From Xiphydria camelus (taxonomy: Eukaryota > Arthropoda > Insecta > Hymenoptera > Xiphydriidae): a DNA stretch of 64,000 nucleotides. A model generated the notes under the pieces. That model was given only the letters and a program-made list of their open reading frames with translations, was not told the origin of the DNA and did not search any database. The translations under genes and the position numbers were made by a program. The stretch is taken from assembly GCA_963678675.1 (NCBI GenBank), contig OY783192.1:9147953-9211952 (forward strand), given 5' to 3'. This document shows, piece after piece, positions 18,179 to 29,640 of this stretch; position 1 is the stretch's first letter; every line of letters begins with the position of its first letter.

Positions 18179-18374
18179 TTAAATTTTTTTTCATTTTGTG
18201 TGAAATTAAGTTTACAATGCAGTGGAATGATTGTCCTACAAAATAATTGCCGGATATCTGTAAAAAATGAAAAAAACGTGTTAGAATATTTTCCATGTTG
18301 ATCTCTCGTTGGGGTTTGAAGTGCAAAGGATAAATATAAGTGTGTCTTATGTATTTTCACCCGTAGAATAGGAA

Positions 18375-19101
18375 CCCCCACAAAAACAGATTCTCTGTAA
18401 AAAAAGGCGGCATGTTCATTCAGTGCCAACAAAAATTGGTACGTAAAATACTCTCCAAAAAAGATTTGAAATCAATTAAGATCGCCATGTTCAAGAGTTG
18501 TATATAAAAAGTAAAAGGCATCATTTGAAAGGGAAATTATTGTAAATCAAGTGACTACAAAATTCGACTAAAAAAATTTATAAAAAAATTTTAATAAAAA
18601 AGAACTTGCCGCGTTTAAGTTTTCATATTTTGTCCACTATACCGAATAATTGGTAGTGCTTGGACGGTGTTAGAGTGATTCATAAATTGCACTGCCGAAG
18701 TCAAATTCAGAGAAATTCAGAAGGCCCCCGCCTGATCGGTTTCTCGTGCGACATTTGGTATACTGGTGGTATCATATAAGTGTATGAATTTATTTAAAAT
18801 CATAAGTGCATAAACATCGAGTATAATTCTGTGTCTGAATTTTTTATTTTGAAGGGAAAAAACGCGGCAAGTTCTTTTTTATTAAAATTTTTTTTATAAA
18901 TTTTTTTAGTCGAATTTTGTAGTCACTTGATTTACAATAATTTCCCTTTCAAATGATGCCTTTTACTTTTTATATATAACTCTTGAACATGGCGATCTTA
19001 ATTGATTTCAAATCTTTTTTGGAGAGTATTTTACGTATCAATTTTTGTTGGCACTGAATGAACATGCCGCCTTTTTTTACAGAGAATCTGTTTTTGTGGG
19101 G
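18375..19101. mobile_element. Foldback element with 242-bp arms
   Basis: 18375-18616 is repeated inverted, nearly perfectly, at 18860-19101. Outer ends are CCCCCACAAAAACAGATTCT and its complement. Inner ends are AACTTGCCGCGTTT. The 243-bp centre is AT-rich and non-coding. A transcript would form a long stem. Confidence 0.92.
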
Positions 19102-19172
19102 GGATTTCACTACTTTTTGGAATTTATTCATGAGGAGAATACGTACATGTAGGAGAATAGCTTTTATTATTA

Positions 19173-19867
19173 AGTATTATTGCAGAACGAGTAGGTTAGA
19201 AGATTTTCATGAAGCCTCACGATTTTCTGACATGTCATCTCGTACAGGTGCAACCGAAGAGGATCTAGCTCATGTCCTGTCCGTAAAAAGATGACTCGAT
19301 GGATCGGAGAATGTCAGGCTTGTCACCGAGCGTCTTTCACCCATAGTACTTTCATTGCAATATGCGATTTTCGTTTTAACTATTCCTACTCTAAGTAACT
19401 TTTACTTCTTTCAAAGCATTTACCTTGTACGAATTGTTGATCGTAGGGGGCAACGATCAATGATTGTGACTAATCGTAGACAAATTATTCCTGCGATGAT
19501 GTTCCAGCTGCACACCAATTGCCTTTTAGTTTTAATAGACGAACTTGTCTACGATGAGTCTCTATTATCGATCGCTGCCTCTTACCACGAACAGTTCATA
19601 AAAGGTGATTACCTTGAAAGAAGTAAAAGTTATTTAACGCTGGAATAGTTGAATGAAACGAGAAGCGCGTATTGCAATTAATGTACCGTGGGTAATAGGC
19701 GCTCGGTGACAAGCCTGACATTCTCCGATGTCCATCGAGTCATCTTTTTACGGACAGGACACGAGCTAGATCCTCTTCGGTTGCACCTGTACGAAATGAC
19801 ATATCAGAAAATCGTGAGTCTTCACGAAAATCTTTTAACCTACTCGTTCTGCAGTAATACTTACAAT
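19173..19867. mobile_element. Foldback element with about 310-bp arms
   Basis: Arms about 19173-19490 and 19550-19867 are inverted copies with some mismatches and short indels, and the centre is about 60 bp. Both arms, each read in its own direction, keep the same open stretch (YYCRTSRL...SRFSDMS...RTGATEEDL then VLSVKR). The ancestral sequence may have been coding, but no family is recognised. Ages of mismatches suggest it is older than the neighbouring foldback. Confidence 0.85.
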
Positions 19868-20132
19868 TAATATACCTGGAAGTTGAAGCAACAGTTATAT
19901 CAAAAATCGGACACCGATTTTTAAACACTTGGGGAATCTCATCGAAGAAACTCGAATGATTATTTCCTATCACTTCTACACATTATTCACCATTATTTAC
20001 AAATTAACCATTTCGAGGTTAGATGTTTCGATCTCCCGAATTTGACAGCTACTGGGAGATCAGCGACCCCTTTCTCTAACTCCCTTGCAAGAGAAACATA
20101 TACGTTTCTCTTAGCGAGGAGACCACTTCTAC

Positions 20133-20975
20133 ACAGTGAGGATTTCTCACGGACCAATAGTGGGCGTTGTGATTATTCACTAATCCTTCGTTGTAGAATT
20201 TCGATTCATCTGTGAACAAAATCTTCTGACGAACGAGGGATCCTCCACTTGCCGTTACAAAAACCAGTCGGAATAGTTCATTCGTCGAGCTGGATCTAGC
20301 TAATTGTACGCTGAAACATGCCCAAGTCGTATTCAGCCTTGAGAAGATTTATTTTCAATATTGGACCAAAGGTACGGCAATCCAGCAGTCTCATAACCGA
20401 CAGAAATTACGAAAGTGAGATTTATGTTAAATTATCTTAACAAATATTTAATTAAGAAATACATCCCATAAAATACGTCTTTACAAGTAATTTTTCTGAT
20501 ATTCTTGCGATATTTTGCAATATTTTTGAACACTACCCTATGTTAGAAATATATCTTTCTCGATAAATTCACAAAGTTGCAAAACGTTATAGAACCATTT
20601 TGGAATCATTACATTGAAAGATACAGCTCGATAAGATTATACTTGTCAGAGCTGAATTATATATGTGATTTCTGTAATTATTTTAGAAAGACCTGAAAGA
20701 ATACGAGAGCAGTGGAACATCCTCTCCTAGAGAGAATAAGACTATAAGAAATAGAAAAGAATTTTCATCCTTTTAAAAAATGAAGTATATACATGCACCG
20801 GAGAAAGCAGATCCAGCTCGACGAATGAACTATTCCGACTGGTTTTTGGAACGGCAAGTGGACGATCCCTCGTTCGTCAGAAGATTTTGTTCACAGATGA
20901 ATCGAAATTCTACAACGAAGGATTAGTGAATAATCACAACGCCCACTATTGGTCCGTGAGAAATCCTCACTGGGT
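20133..20975. pseudogene. Inverted pair of mariner-like (DUF4817-type) transposase relics
   Basis: About 20133-20305 (minus) and 20812-20975 (plus) are near-identical inverted copies. Each encodes DPARRMNYSDWFL then RQV[E/D]DPSF, a frameshift, and then ILFTDESKFYNEGLVNNHNA followed by HYWSVRNPH. This is the central part of insect mariner/Tc1-like transposases, where the D in FTDES is catalytic. The frameshift lies in the same place in both copies, so it predates the inversion or arose by conversion. The minus copy also has a stop after DWFL. The plus copy ends EVEGDGVEAMN and a stop. Sequence between the arms is AT-rich and shares the upstream region of the family. Confidence 0.78.
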
Positions 20976-21720
20976 AGAAGAAGTCGAAGGCGATGGAGTG
21001 GAGGCGATGAACTAAAAATAAAATAAAATTTAGTATATAAATAGAAACTTGTAGTAGGAAGGCAGAGGGCAAGCACCGATGAGAAAAAAATAGAAATAAA
21101 GTATTACAGTTACCCCGATATTGTAGTTACTCCGATGTTTTTGTTCTTCTCCCACGACTTGGATTCTCCAATATGTAGAAAGATTAATTCCGCTTAGTCC
21201 TCAAAGAGTTCGTCCCGTCCTCATATGCAATGCTGAAAGAAAAAAAGAAGTGACCACAAAGATATGTATTCTTTATAGGTTATCAAAATGAGGTTAAATG
21301 AAGTAATTCAGAAATTAACTTATCTGATTGCATTTCGACTCCTTTTCTGTTGAATGACTACAGAAAAATAGCACGGCTTCTATTTATTAATAATAAAAAC
21401 ACAAACAGCTGTCACATTTTTCGGAGCACCCATCACCTACACTAAAAGTTAGCCGATGTTTTTCAAATTGATACGTCTCTTTGGTTTGAGTCCGGGCTAT
21501 CGGGGTTTGAGTCCGGGCTAACGAAATTACCATTAAATTACAGGAATCGTCGGTATCTCCTAAGCGCCGAGCGATATGCAACCCATTTGCTGGCGTGTAC
21601 AGTGCGATTGACCCTGTATGTATGTTGTTACATATATTGACTCGAGACGTTGGAATAGTTTTAAGAAATCCTTTTGCATGCACCGCTGAAATTTCGCCCT
21701 TACTCGTAAATAAATTTCCA
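20976..21720. other. Intergenic, no gene recognised
   Basis: The stretch is AT-rich and carries a duplicated phrase GTTTGAGTCCGGGCTA at about 21485 and 21505. The small minus-strand frame at 21387-21683 has no recognisable motif. Confidence 0.5.
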
Positions 21721-22338
21721 GCACAACATCGATATTTCGCTGCGCTTGTGTTCTTCTGGGACTACCTAAAATAATTATAAAAACCCTATATAATTCAGCC
21801 CTAACAAGAACAATCTTATCGAGCTGTACCTTATCGAGGAGATCTTTCGACTTAATGATTCCGAAATATTTCTATGATGTTTTCCAACATTCGCGAATTT
21901 ATCGATAAATATATATTTCTAACATACAGTAATGTTTACGAATATTGTAAAATATTGTAGGAATGTTACAGAAATGTTACTTGCAAAAACGTGCTTTGTG
22001 GGGTGTAAATGATGATATTTTGTAATTTCCATCGCTACACTAGAGGCGAAGAAGAGATGAAATAGAAGTGCGAGGTACATGTACACTTCACGCTTGACAG
22101 GTCGGTATATAAATTGGAACTAAGGAAATATATCGATAAAGAGAAAAAATAAATAAAGTAGTTACTTCATTATTGTAATCCGATACCATTGTGTATCCCT
22201 TATTTTTCTGCCACGACTTTAATTGCTGATAGCGAAGAAAAATCAAATTTATTGATTGATCCATCCACTATCAACAATCAAAGTCGTGGCAGAAAAATAA
22301 GGGATATAATGGAATTGGATTACAATAATAGAGTAACT
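21720..22338. mobile_element. Palindromic mariner-like family, left arm and centre of copy 1
   Basis: A long inverted repeat is centred near 22250. The left arm (21720-22250) runs outward through TTTTTCTGCCACGACTTT, GACAGGTCGGTATATAAATT and GTTACAGAAATGTTACTTGC to a short mariner-like piece. The right arm is 22250-22338 and resumes at 25230 after the Sola-like insertion. The same palindrome occurs at 54180-60060. The central 100 bp forms a near-perfect hairpin (22198-22303). Confidence 0.8.
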
Positions 22339-25229
22339 GTGATGGGCCCTGTGAAATCATACCAGATGTCGGAAAAGTAAATTTTGCGCTAGAGCCCAAA
22401 ACGCGATCTGAACTTGAAAAATTCGATTTTCGGATTTCGATGGATTTGAGTGCTAGACATGTTTGGCAACCATGTGCCGATGAAAAAAGTAGTCAAACGA
22501 GGTGAAATTGGCAGTGTAGGAACGAAAACGTGTTCGGTAGTAGCTCTGCAGAAAACATACCAGATATCGCACGTTCCTTAGAAAGGTTGTGTATAGGTGG
22601 AGGGGAACATTCTTTCACCGTATTATACTTCCACCGCTTCGTGCCGTGTCGTAGCAACTATCATCGTTCGGTTGGTGTGCGATCGCTGACTGAGCGAGGT
22701 CTGAGCGTGGTGAAAACCGAAATAAAAAAGTTTCTTACACGTGTGGTCATTGATAACCGAAGTGATGGCAAATGTATGTCCGTTCGACGATCCGGCCATC
22801 ACGGACGTATTAAACGAGTATTTTAATCGCACTGAGGACGATTCACAATCGGAAGGAGCATCAGAGGTACGTAATAGAAACTGTGTTTATTAACGTGATA
22901 CCTGACTGTGAAACAGACAGTACAATATTCTCTGAATTTAGGATGACGAGTATGCGTCCGATGAGGAAATACCTATGGAAGCAGATGACGCGGATGATGC
23001 GGAAACATCATTTGGATGCGTGCAAGGGTATCGAAATGTTCAAATGGTCAGCGGAGATACGGCGACAACTGAAGATACCGATCCGGAGTTAGCGCGTATT
23101 CGTGCGTTCTGTACTGCTACGTGTGGCTGTAAGCATGGTCCAAATTAAGGTTTAAATTGAAAGGCTTCAATGTTTGCGAAAAGACGTTTTTGTTCGCCCA
23201 TACTATGTCGAATGTACGATATCGACGACTCAAATGTTTGTACCTGGATGAAGGTGTTGTTGATTCAGTGCACGGTAATGTTGCTCGGAAACCAAAACAT
23301 TCGTTAACGTTGGAAAATAGAAAGTCTGTTGTCGCTTTCATTCAGAATTACGCTGAAAATAATGCCGTTTTCCTCCCTGGACGAATGGCAACACAATTTA
23401 ATGCGTCTATTAAATTGCTGCCGACGTCGGACCGAAAAAGCACAATTCATGCCACGTGCTACACAGAAAGCTGTACAGCGAATGGTACTGAGCCAGTGAG
23501 TTTGAAGACATTCCGTAGGTTGTGGAGAAAGCACTGTCCAGAAATAATCGTTCAACAACCACAAAGCGATATGTGTCATTTTTGCCAGCGTCATTTTGCG
23601 AATACCCAAGCTCGTTCCATGCTTTCGGATACAGAGAAAGAAAAGTTAGAGAAGATGAACAGACACATGGCGCGTGTCAATGAAGAGCGCAATTTCTACA
23701 ATACGACAATTAAGAACACGCGAGAAATGAGAAACGTCACTGACGTTGCGAGCAGGTCGCAGGAGCCGAATTTGGATACTCGTGCCGTGCATTGGTCGTT
23801 TGATATGGCGCAGCTTGTGTCAATCCCACATCAGCCTCTGCAACCTGGACCGATATATTTCCTTTGCGGTTATAAAATAAACATTTTCGGGATAATGAAC
23901 GACACCTACCAGCGTCAATACAATTATCTGATCCCAGAAGCTGCCAGCGTTGCCAAAGGTTCCAGTTTCATTGTGAGTATGATCCATCATGCTCTCGACT
24001 CGTTCTCGACCGGTGAAAGGATACTGTATCTCCATGCTGATAATTGTTGTTGGCAAAATAAAAATCGAACAATAATGGCGTATTTGAATTGGCGTATTCT
24101 AAAATCGCTGAATGATCGTATTGTACTCTCGTTCATGCCCGTCGGCCATACGCGGTTTAGTTGCGACTGGGCCTTCGGACTGTTCAAATGCAAGTTCCGA
24201 TATACACCTACGGAGACTGTGGACGACGTAGCAGAAGTGGTTCGGCAAAGCACACCCGAATCTCACGTAAATCAAAGCGTAGTAGTAAGTGACGAAGCTG
24301 GGCAAACACTGCACATACCATTCCATACCTGGCAAGACTACTTTGATCGTCTCCACTGGGGCAAGATTCCACTCATATCATCGTTCTATCACTTTGAGTT
24401 CACTAAGGAAAAACCAGACTGGGTCACATGTAAAACGACGCTTGATGGAGAAGCACAATCGTTCTTCATTGGTAATCTCGATGGCGCAGATGACGTGATC
24501 CTCGAAGAGGTCAAATCTACTGGATTACCTTGCGAACGTCAACAGTACCTCTATGATAAAATCCGCCCATTTTGTTCTGAAGAAACAAAAAACGTCTTGT
24601 GTCCCGCTCCTGCACAAATGCAGCCGAAGAAACCGAGAGGTCGTCCTCCAAAACGCCTGGTTGACGAGACTGAAATGGAGGACGATGTCGATGACCCACC
24701 TGCCATGGACGCTCCTGCACAAATGCAGCCAAAGAAACGGAGAGGTCGTCCTCCAAAACGCCTACAGGAAGACTCTTCTGGTCGCTAACGTCGCGCCGAA
24801 CGCCAACACATTCCTGTTATTATTTGTTTAAATAAATTTTACATCATCTTCACCAATTCATTTCTGTTGTTCTTGTATCGATCTTCTTCATTGTCTTACT
24901 CCACGTAGAGGCGTTGTCCGCATTTGAAACTTGCAGGATATCTAGGTACATATACGTTGAACATCATGCCAAAATTTCAACCCGATTGAAGCAATAGAAG
25001 CCGAGATATTAATTTTTTATGTATTGTTCACTTCGTAATCTTTAACTGCGTTTTTCTCGAAACTACAATTTTCTGTACTTGAACTTTAAAAATTCGTAAC
25101 TCCGGCTGTAATAACGCTAGAGCTTCGATTTTTTTTTGTTTTGAAGATCAGAATCTCCTCTATCGTAATCTGCCATTTTCCCGAAAAAAAATTTTCCGAC
25201 ATCTGGTATGATTTCACAAGGCCCATCAC
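22339..25229 (+). mobile_element. Sola-like DNA transposon with 38-bp TIRs and 4-bp AACT duplication, 2.89 kb
   Basis: The left end GTGATGGGCCCTGTGAAATC continues to CGGAAAA. It is inverted at 25192-25229 with one mismatch in 38 bp. It is flanked by AACT at 22335-22338 and 25230-25233. Removing the element and one AACT gives GAGTAACTACTTTATT, which matches the intact homologous site at 59415 (GAGTAACTATTTCATT), so the ends and duplication are firm. One gene lies inside on the plus strand. 4-bp duplications together with this transposase type suggest the Sola superfamily (probably Sola2), which is inference from memory of the family. Confidence 0.87.
22765..24788 (+). CDS. DUF7869/Sola-like transposase, three exons, one probable frameshift
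   Basis: Exon 1 (22765-22866) starts MANVCPFDDPAITDVL and ends at GAG|gtacgt. Exon 2 (22942-23148) follows gaatttag and is acidic, ending in a Cys-rich CTATCGCKHGPN and TAA. The long frame 23157-24788 (543 codons) has no ATG at its start. Adding one A to the AAA at about 23142-23144 would join the two frames, so a 1-bp deletion or homopolymer error is likely. In the long frame: zinc-ligand-like CHFC (140-143), SFDMAQ (D216), LHADNC with QNKN (D295) and CDWAFGLFK (D337), the likely RNase H-type acidic residues. The tail holds two AT-hooks (PRGRPPK 493-499, RRGRPPK 528-534) inside a duplicated 18-residue segment. The protein would bind and cut its own TIRs. Confidence 0.8.
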
Positions 25230-26050
25230 AACTACTTTATTATTTTTTTTTCTTTATCGATATAAGTTTTTCCTCTTTCGTATTATACAATCACAAGTTT
25301 AAATTTATATACCGACCTGTGCCAAACGTGAAGTGTACATGTACCTCACTTCTCTTTCATCTCTTCTTCGCCTCTGGTGTAACGATGGAATACAAAATAT
25401 CACCATTTGCACCCCACAAAGCACGTTCTTGCAAGTAACTTTTCTGTAACATTCCTGCGATATCTTACAATATTCGTGAACACTACCGTATGTTAGAAAT
25501 ATATACTTCTCGATAAAAACGTTTCGGAATCATTATGTCGAAAAATCTCCCCGATAAGGTATAGTCCGATAAGATTGTACTTGTTCGGGCTGAATTATAT
25601 AGGGTTTTTATAATTATTTTTTAGGAAGTTCCAGAAGAATATAGATGCAGCAAAATATCGATGCTCTCTGCTAGAAAGAGTAAGGAATAACCCTCGAACG
25701 AATATTCAGGCTATGGCAAGAAAGGTTAGAATCAGAGGTTAGCAAGTCTACGGGGTTCGGAGGATATTAAAGGATATTCATCCATTTAAAGTGACGTACG
25801 TCCATGCACTCGAGACAGCAGATCCAGGTCGCCGAATGAACCAAAGCAGCAGGTTCTTGGAACAACAAGACGATGATCCCTCGTTCGAAAGAAACCCCCT
25901 CGAGTTCGCATACGATCTGTAACAAATTGTAAATAACACAAACAATTTAAAATATACTGAACTAACTAAACGTAGAAACTAAGATTATATTAATCTAAGT
26001 TAACCAATTCTAATAACGACAGAATTAAGAAAAATGATATATTTCCTCTC
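25230..26050 (+). pseudogene. Right arm of the palindromic family with mariner-like transposase relic
   Basis: 25230-25620 repeats, inverted, the left arm at 21740-22165. 25624-25920 reads (after ttttttag) EVPEEYRCSKISM-like sequence in one frame. Other frames give NIQAMARKV, then HPFKVTYVHALE, DPGRRMNQSSRFLEQQ and DDDPSFERN. These are the helix-turn-helix and linker of the mariner-like transposase seen at 20812. The catalytic part is deleted and several frameshifts are present. Confidence 0.7.
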
Positions 26051-26261
26051 TTTCGTATTATACTACCAATTTATATACCGACCTGTCAAATACAATGAAT
26101 GCAACTGGTTGTGGTTGTAACAACAAGTGGATGATCCCTCGTTGGAAAGAAACCTCCTCGGGTTCGCAAACGATCTGTAACAAATTGTAAGTTACACAAT
26201 TATATGCAGCATTTCACTTTTAAAATATACCGAACTTACTCGAGCGTAGAAATAAAAAAAA

Positions 26262-27440
26262 AAGGTGTGAGTGCCGTTGTACTCACGGAGAATGTGTAAA
26301 CATCTTACAATTATCTGCGGTCCGAGTTTAATTGGGGAATATGACGTCGTAGTTCGACATAAAGAAGTTTAATTTTTTCTATAATAAAATATTTATTAGT
26401 ATTATATTAGATTTATAACTTACTAGCAGCCCGTCCCGGCTTCGCACGGGTAGATTGTGGATTGATTTAGTCCGTCCACCATTGTTTAAATACATTTTTA
26501 ATACAAAACTTTTAGTATTTTTCCCGGGCTACGCAATGGTCATATTGGATTTGACCTTGACCTTGACCTTCAAGGTTATATCAAGGTCAAATTATTTTTT
26601 TTCACGTTCAAATGTGTCCTTGACCATTTTTTTCATGTTACCTTTATTGCCAGCGGAGGTCAAATTTAGGTCAAGTATAGTTCGACTTTTTGAACACCCT
26701 GTATAAGATTTACTAACTCAGAAACCTTCGCGGATATGCGTCCAACTGTTCCCCAAATTTTCATCGCAATCGGATGAACGGTTTAGGAAGGCATAATAAT
26801 CATCCGTACCGGTACTTTTTGAACACCCTGTATAAGATTTACTAACTCAAACCTTCGCGGATATGCGTCCAACTGTTCCCCAAATTTTCGTCGCAATCGG
26901 ATGAACGGTTTAGGAAGGCATAATAATCATCCGTACCGGTACTTTTTGAACACCCTGTATAAGATTTACTAACTCAGAAACCTTCGCGGGCATGCGTCCA
27001 ACCGTTCCCCAACTTTTCATCGCAATCGGATGAACGGTTTAGGAAGGCATAATAATCATCAGTACCGGTACTTTTTGAACACCCTGTATACGATTTACTA
27101 ACTCAGAAACCTTCGCGGGCATGCGTCCAACCATTCCCCAAAGTTTCATCGCAATCGGATGAACGGTTCAGGAAAGCATTTGATATTACCTTAAAGGTCA
27201 CGGTCAAGGTCAAATCCAATACGACCACTGGGTAGCCACGGGAAAATCCTTAAAGTTTTGTATTAAACATTTTTCTCTAAAATGTTTTCCCGTTGAGATA
27301 ATCCAGCTTGCGCGAATAGTATGCGCAGTAGCGCCACACACACACTGACGCAGTCACATGTACACGGCTTACGTCTGACGCTCGATTTCCCAGGAAGGTC
27401 CCACCGTAGAGCCATAGCATAGATGTTTACACATCAAAAA
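26262..27440 (-). mobile_element. Helentron/HINE-like composite element, copy 1
   Basis: On the minus strand the element begins near TTTTTGATGTGTAAACATCT. It ends with the inverted subterminal repeat AGATGTTTACACATt (one mismatch), followed by the hairpin GTGAGT...ACTCAC and CACC. Subterminal inverted repeats, a 3' hairpin beyond the second one, and central tandem repeats are the layout described for Helentron-associated elements. Inside lies the same CTAG-ended Helitron core as at 11339, plus an inverted partial copy of the GACCTTGACC block (27181-27300). No coding. Confidence 0.62.
26685..27177 (+). repeat. 129/127-bp tandem repeat, four copies
   Basis: Units start at 26685, 26814, 26941 and 27070, the same order (129, 127, 129) as at 11741. 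The third and fourth units carry GGGCATGCGTCCAACC variants. Confidence 0.95.
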
Positions 27441-28876
27441 GAGGTGTGAGTGCCGTTGTACTCACGGAGGATGTGTAAACATCTTACAATTATCTGCGGT
27501 CCGAGTTTAATTGGGGAATATGACGACGTAGTTCGACATAAAGAAGTTTAATTTTTTCTATAATAAAATATTTATTATTATTATATTAGATTTATAACTT
27601 ACTAGCAGCCCGTCCCGGCTTCGCACGGGTAGATTGTGGATTGATTTTGTCCGTCCACCATTATTTAAATACATTTTTAATACAAAACTTTTAGTATTTT
27701 TCCAGGGCTACGCAATGGTCATATTGGATTTGACCTTGACCATGACCTTCAAGGTTATATCAAGGTCAAATTAATTTTTTTTCACGTTCAAATGTGTCCT
27801 TGACCATTTTTTCGTGTTACCTTTATTGTCAGCGGAGGTCAAATTTAGGTCAAGTATAGTTCGACTTTTTGAACACCCTGTATAAGATTTACTAACTCAG
27901 AAACCTTCGCGGATATGCGTCCAACTGTTCCCCAAATTTTTATCGCAATCGGATGAACGGTTGAGGAAGGCATAATAATCATCCGTACTGGTACTTTTTG
28001 AAAACCATGTATAAGATTTACTAACTCAGAAACCTTCGCGGTTATGCGTCCAACTGTTCCCCAAATTTTCATCGCAATCGAATGAACGGTTTAGGAAGGC
28101 ATAATAATCATCCGTACCGGTACTTTTTGAACACCCTGTATAAGATTTACTAACTCAAACCTTCGCGGATATGCGTCCAACTGTTCCCCAAATTTTCGTC
28201 GCAATCGGATGAACGGTTTAGGAAGGCATAATAATCATCCGTACCGGTACTTTTTGAACACCGTGTATAAGATTTACTAACTCAGAAACCTTCGCGGGCA
28301 TGCGTCCAACCATTCCCCAAAGTTTCATCGCAATCGGATGAACGGTTTAGGAAGGCATAATAATCATCCGTACCGGTACTTTTTGAACACCCTGTATAAG
28401 ATTTACTAACTCAAACCTTCGCGGATATGCGTCCAACTGTTCCCCAAATTTTCATCGCAATCGGATGAACGGTTTAGGAAGGCATAATAATCATCCGTAC
28501 CGGTACTTTTTGAACACCCTGTATAAGATTTACTAACTCAGAAACCTTCGCGGGCATGCGTCCAACCATTCCCCAAAGTTTCATCGCAATCGGATGAACG
28601 GTTTAGGAAGGCATTTGATATTACCTTAAAGGTCACGGTCAAGGTCAAATCCAATACGACCACTGGGTAGCCAAGGGAAAATCCTTAAAGTTTCGTATTA
28701 AACATTTTTCTCTAAAATGTTTTCCCGTTGAGATAATCCAGCTTGCGCGAATAGTATGCGCAGTAGCGCCACACACACACTGACGCAGTCACATCTACAT
28801 ATGGCTTACGTCTGACGCTCAATTTCCCAGGAAGGTCCTACCGCAGAGCCATAGCATAGATGTTTACACATCAAAA
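27441..28876 (-). mobile_element. Helentron/HINE-like composite element, copy 2, in tandem with copy 1
   Basis: It starts directly where copy 1 ends (GAGGTGTGAGTGCCG at 27441). Subterminal inverted repeats are perfect here: GATGTGTAAACATCT at 27470-27484 and its complement at 28858-28872. It differs from copy 1 mainly in having six instead of four repeat units. Head-to-tail placement of two near-identical copies is typical of rolling-circle elements or of unequal exchange. Confidence 0.65.
27864..28613 (+). repeat. 129/127-bp tandem repeat, six copies
   Basis: Units start at 27864, 27993, 28122, 28249, 28378 and 28505 (129, 129, 129, 127, 129, 127). Because 129 is a multiple of three, a repeated open frame appears on the minus strand (27845-28072). 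It is not a gene. Confidence 0.95.
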
Positions 28877-29640
28877 CTATATCTGAGTTAATCAATTCTA
28901 TTCTAATAATGACAGAATTATTAAAAATGATATATTTCCTCTTTCGTATTATACTACGTTATTCAGCACTTATCTGCCTAATCGGTATCAGTAATTCCTC
29001 ATTGACCGTCGTTACACCGGAGACGAAGAAGAGATGAAATAGAAGTGAGGTACGTGTACACTTCAGGTTTGACAGGTCGGTGTGTAAATTGGAACTAGTG
29101 ATAATACGAAAGAGGAAATATATTGATAGAGAAAAATAGTGATAAAGTAATTACTTGATTATTGTGATCCAATTCCATTTCATTTATTCTGCCACGGCTT
29201 GTATTGATGACTGATTGTGAGAAGAAAAACGTTCGATTTTTCCCGTGCTCGCATGACCCTGAAAACAAAAAATAGAACGAACACAAAGATATTGTCCTTC
29301 CATTGTGTGTGTGAATGTAAGGTTAAAGCTGTCAGATGGCACTTAAACTTATCTGATGGCAATTCTTCTGAGACCGTCTCCTTTCCTCCTCCTTCCTTGA
29401 TGCACAGGCAACTAGAGAAGAATACCACTGCATCCGTTCACTATCTCGATATTCGAAAAAAATACAAACGATTATTAAACTATACGGAGCGTCTGTCACA
29501 TTCACCACTATTGAGATTCACTACTCCGATTACACTGAATTTTTACTTTTTATTAACAAGCGCGTCCGAGGATCGAAAAAATGCGAAGGAAATCGTTTCG
29601 CGAATGGAAATATTAATTGTGAAAAACAACTAAACATTCA
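28877..29640 (-). repeat. Partial copy of the palindromic mariner-like family (terminal region)
   Basis: 28980-29180 contains the GAAGAAGAGATGAAATAGAAG, GACAGGTCGG and CGAAAGAGGAAATATAT phrases in the same order as the left arm at 21990-22150. From 29185 it becomes a variant hairpin side (CTGCCACGGCTTG) shared with 60890. The 138-codon frame at 29217-29633 is not conserved at 60900-61200 and is not taken as a gene. Confidence 0.65.

Noticed and set aside
29217..29633. 138-codon plus-strand frame
   Set aside because: It lies in repeat-derived DNA; the related region at 60900-61200 does not keep the frame.
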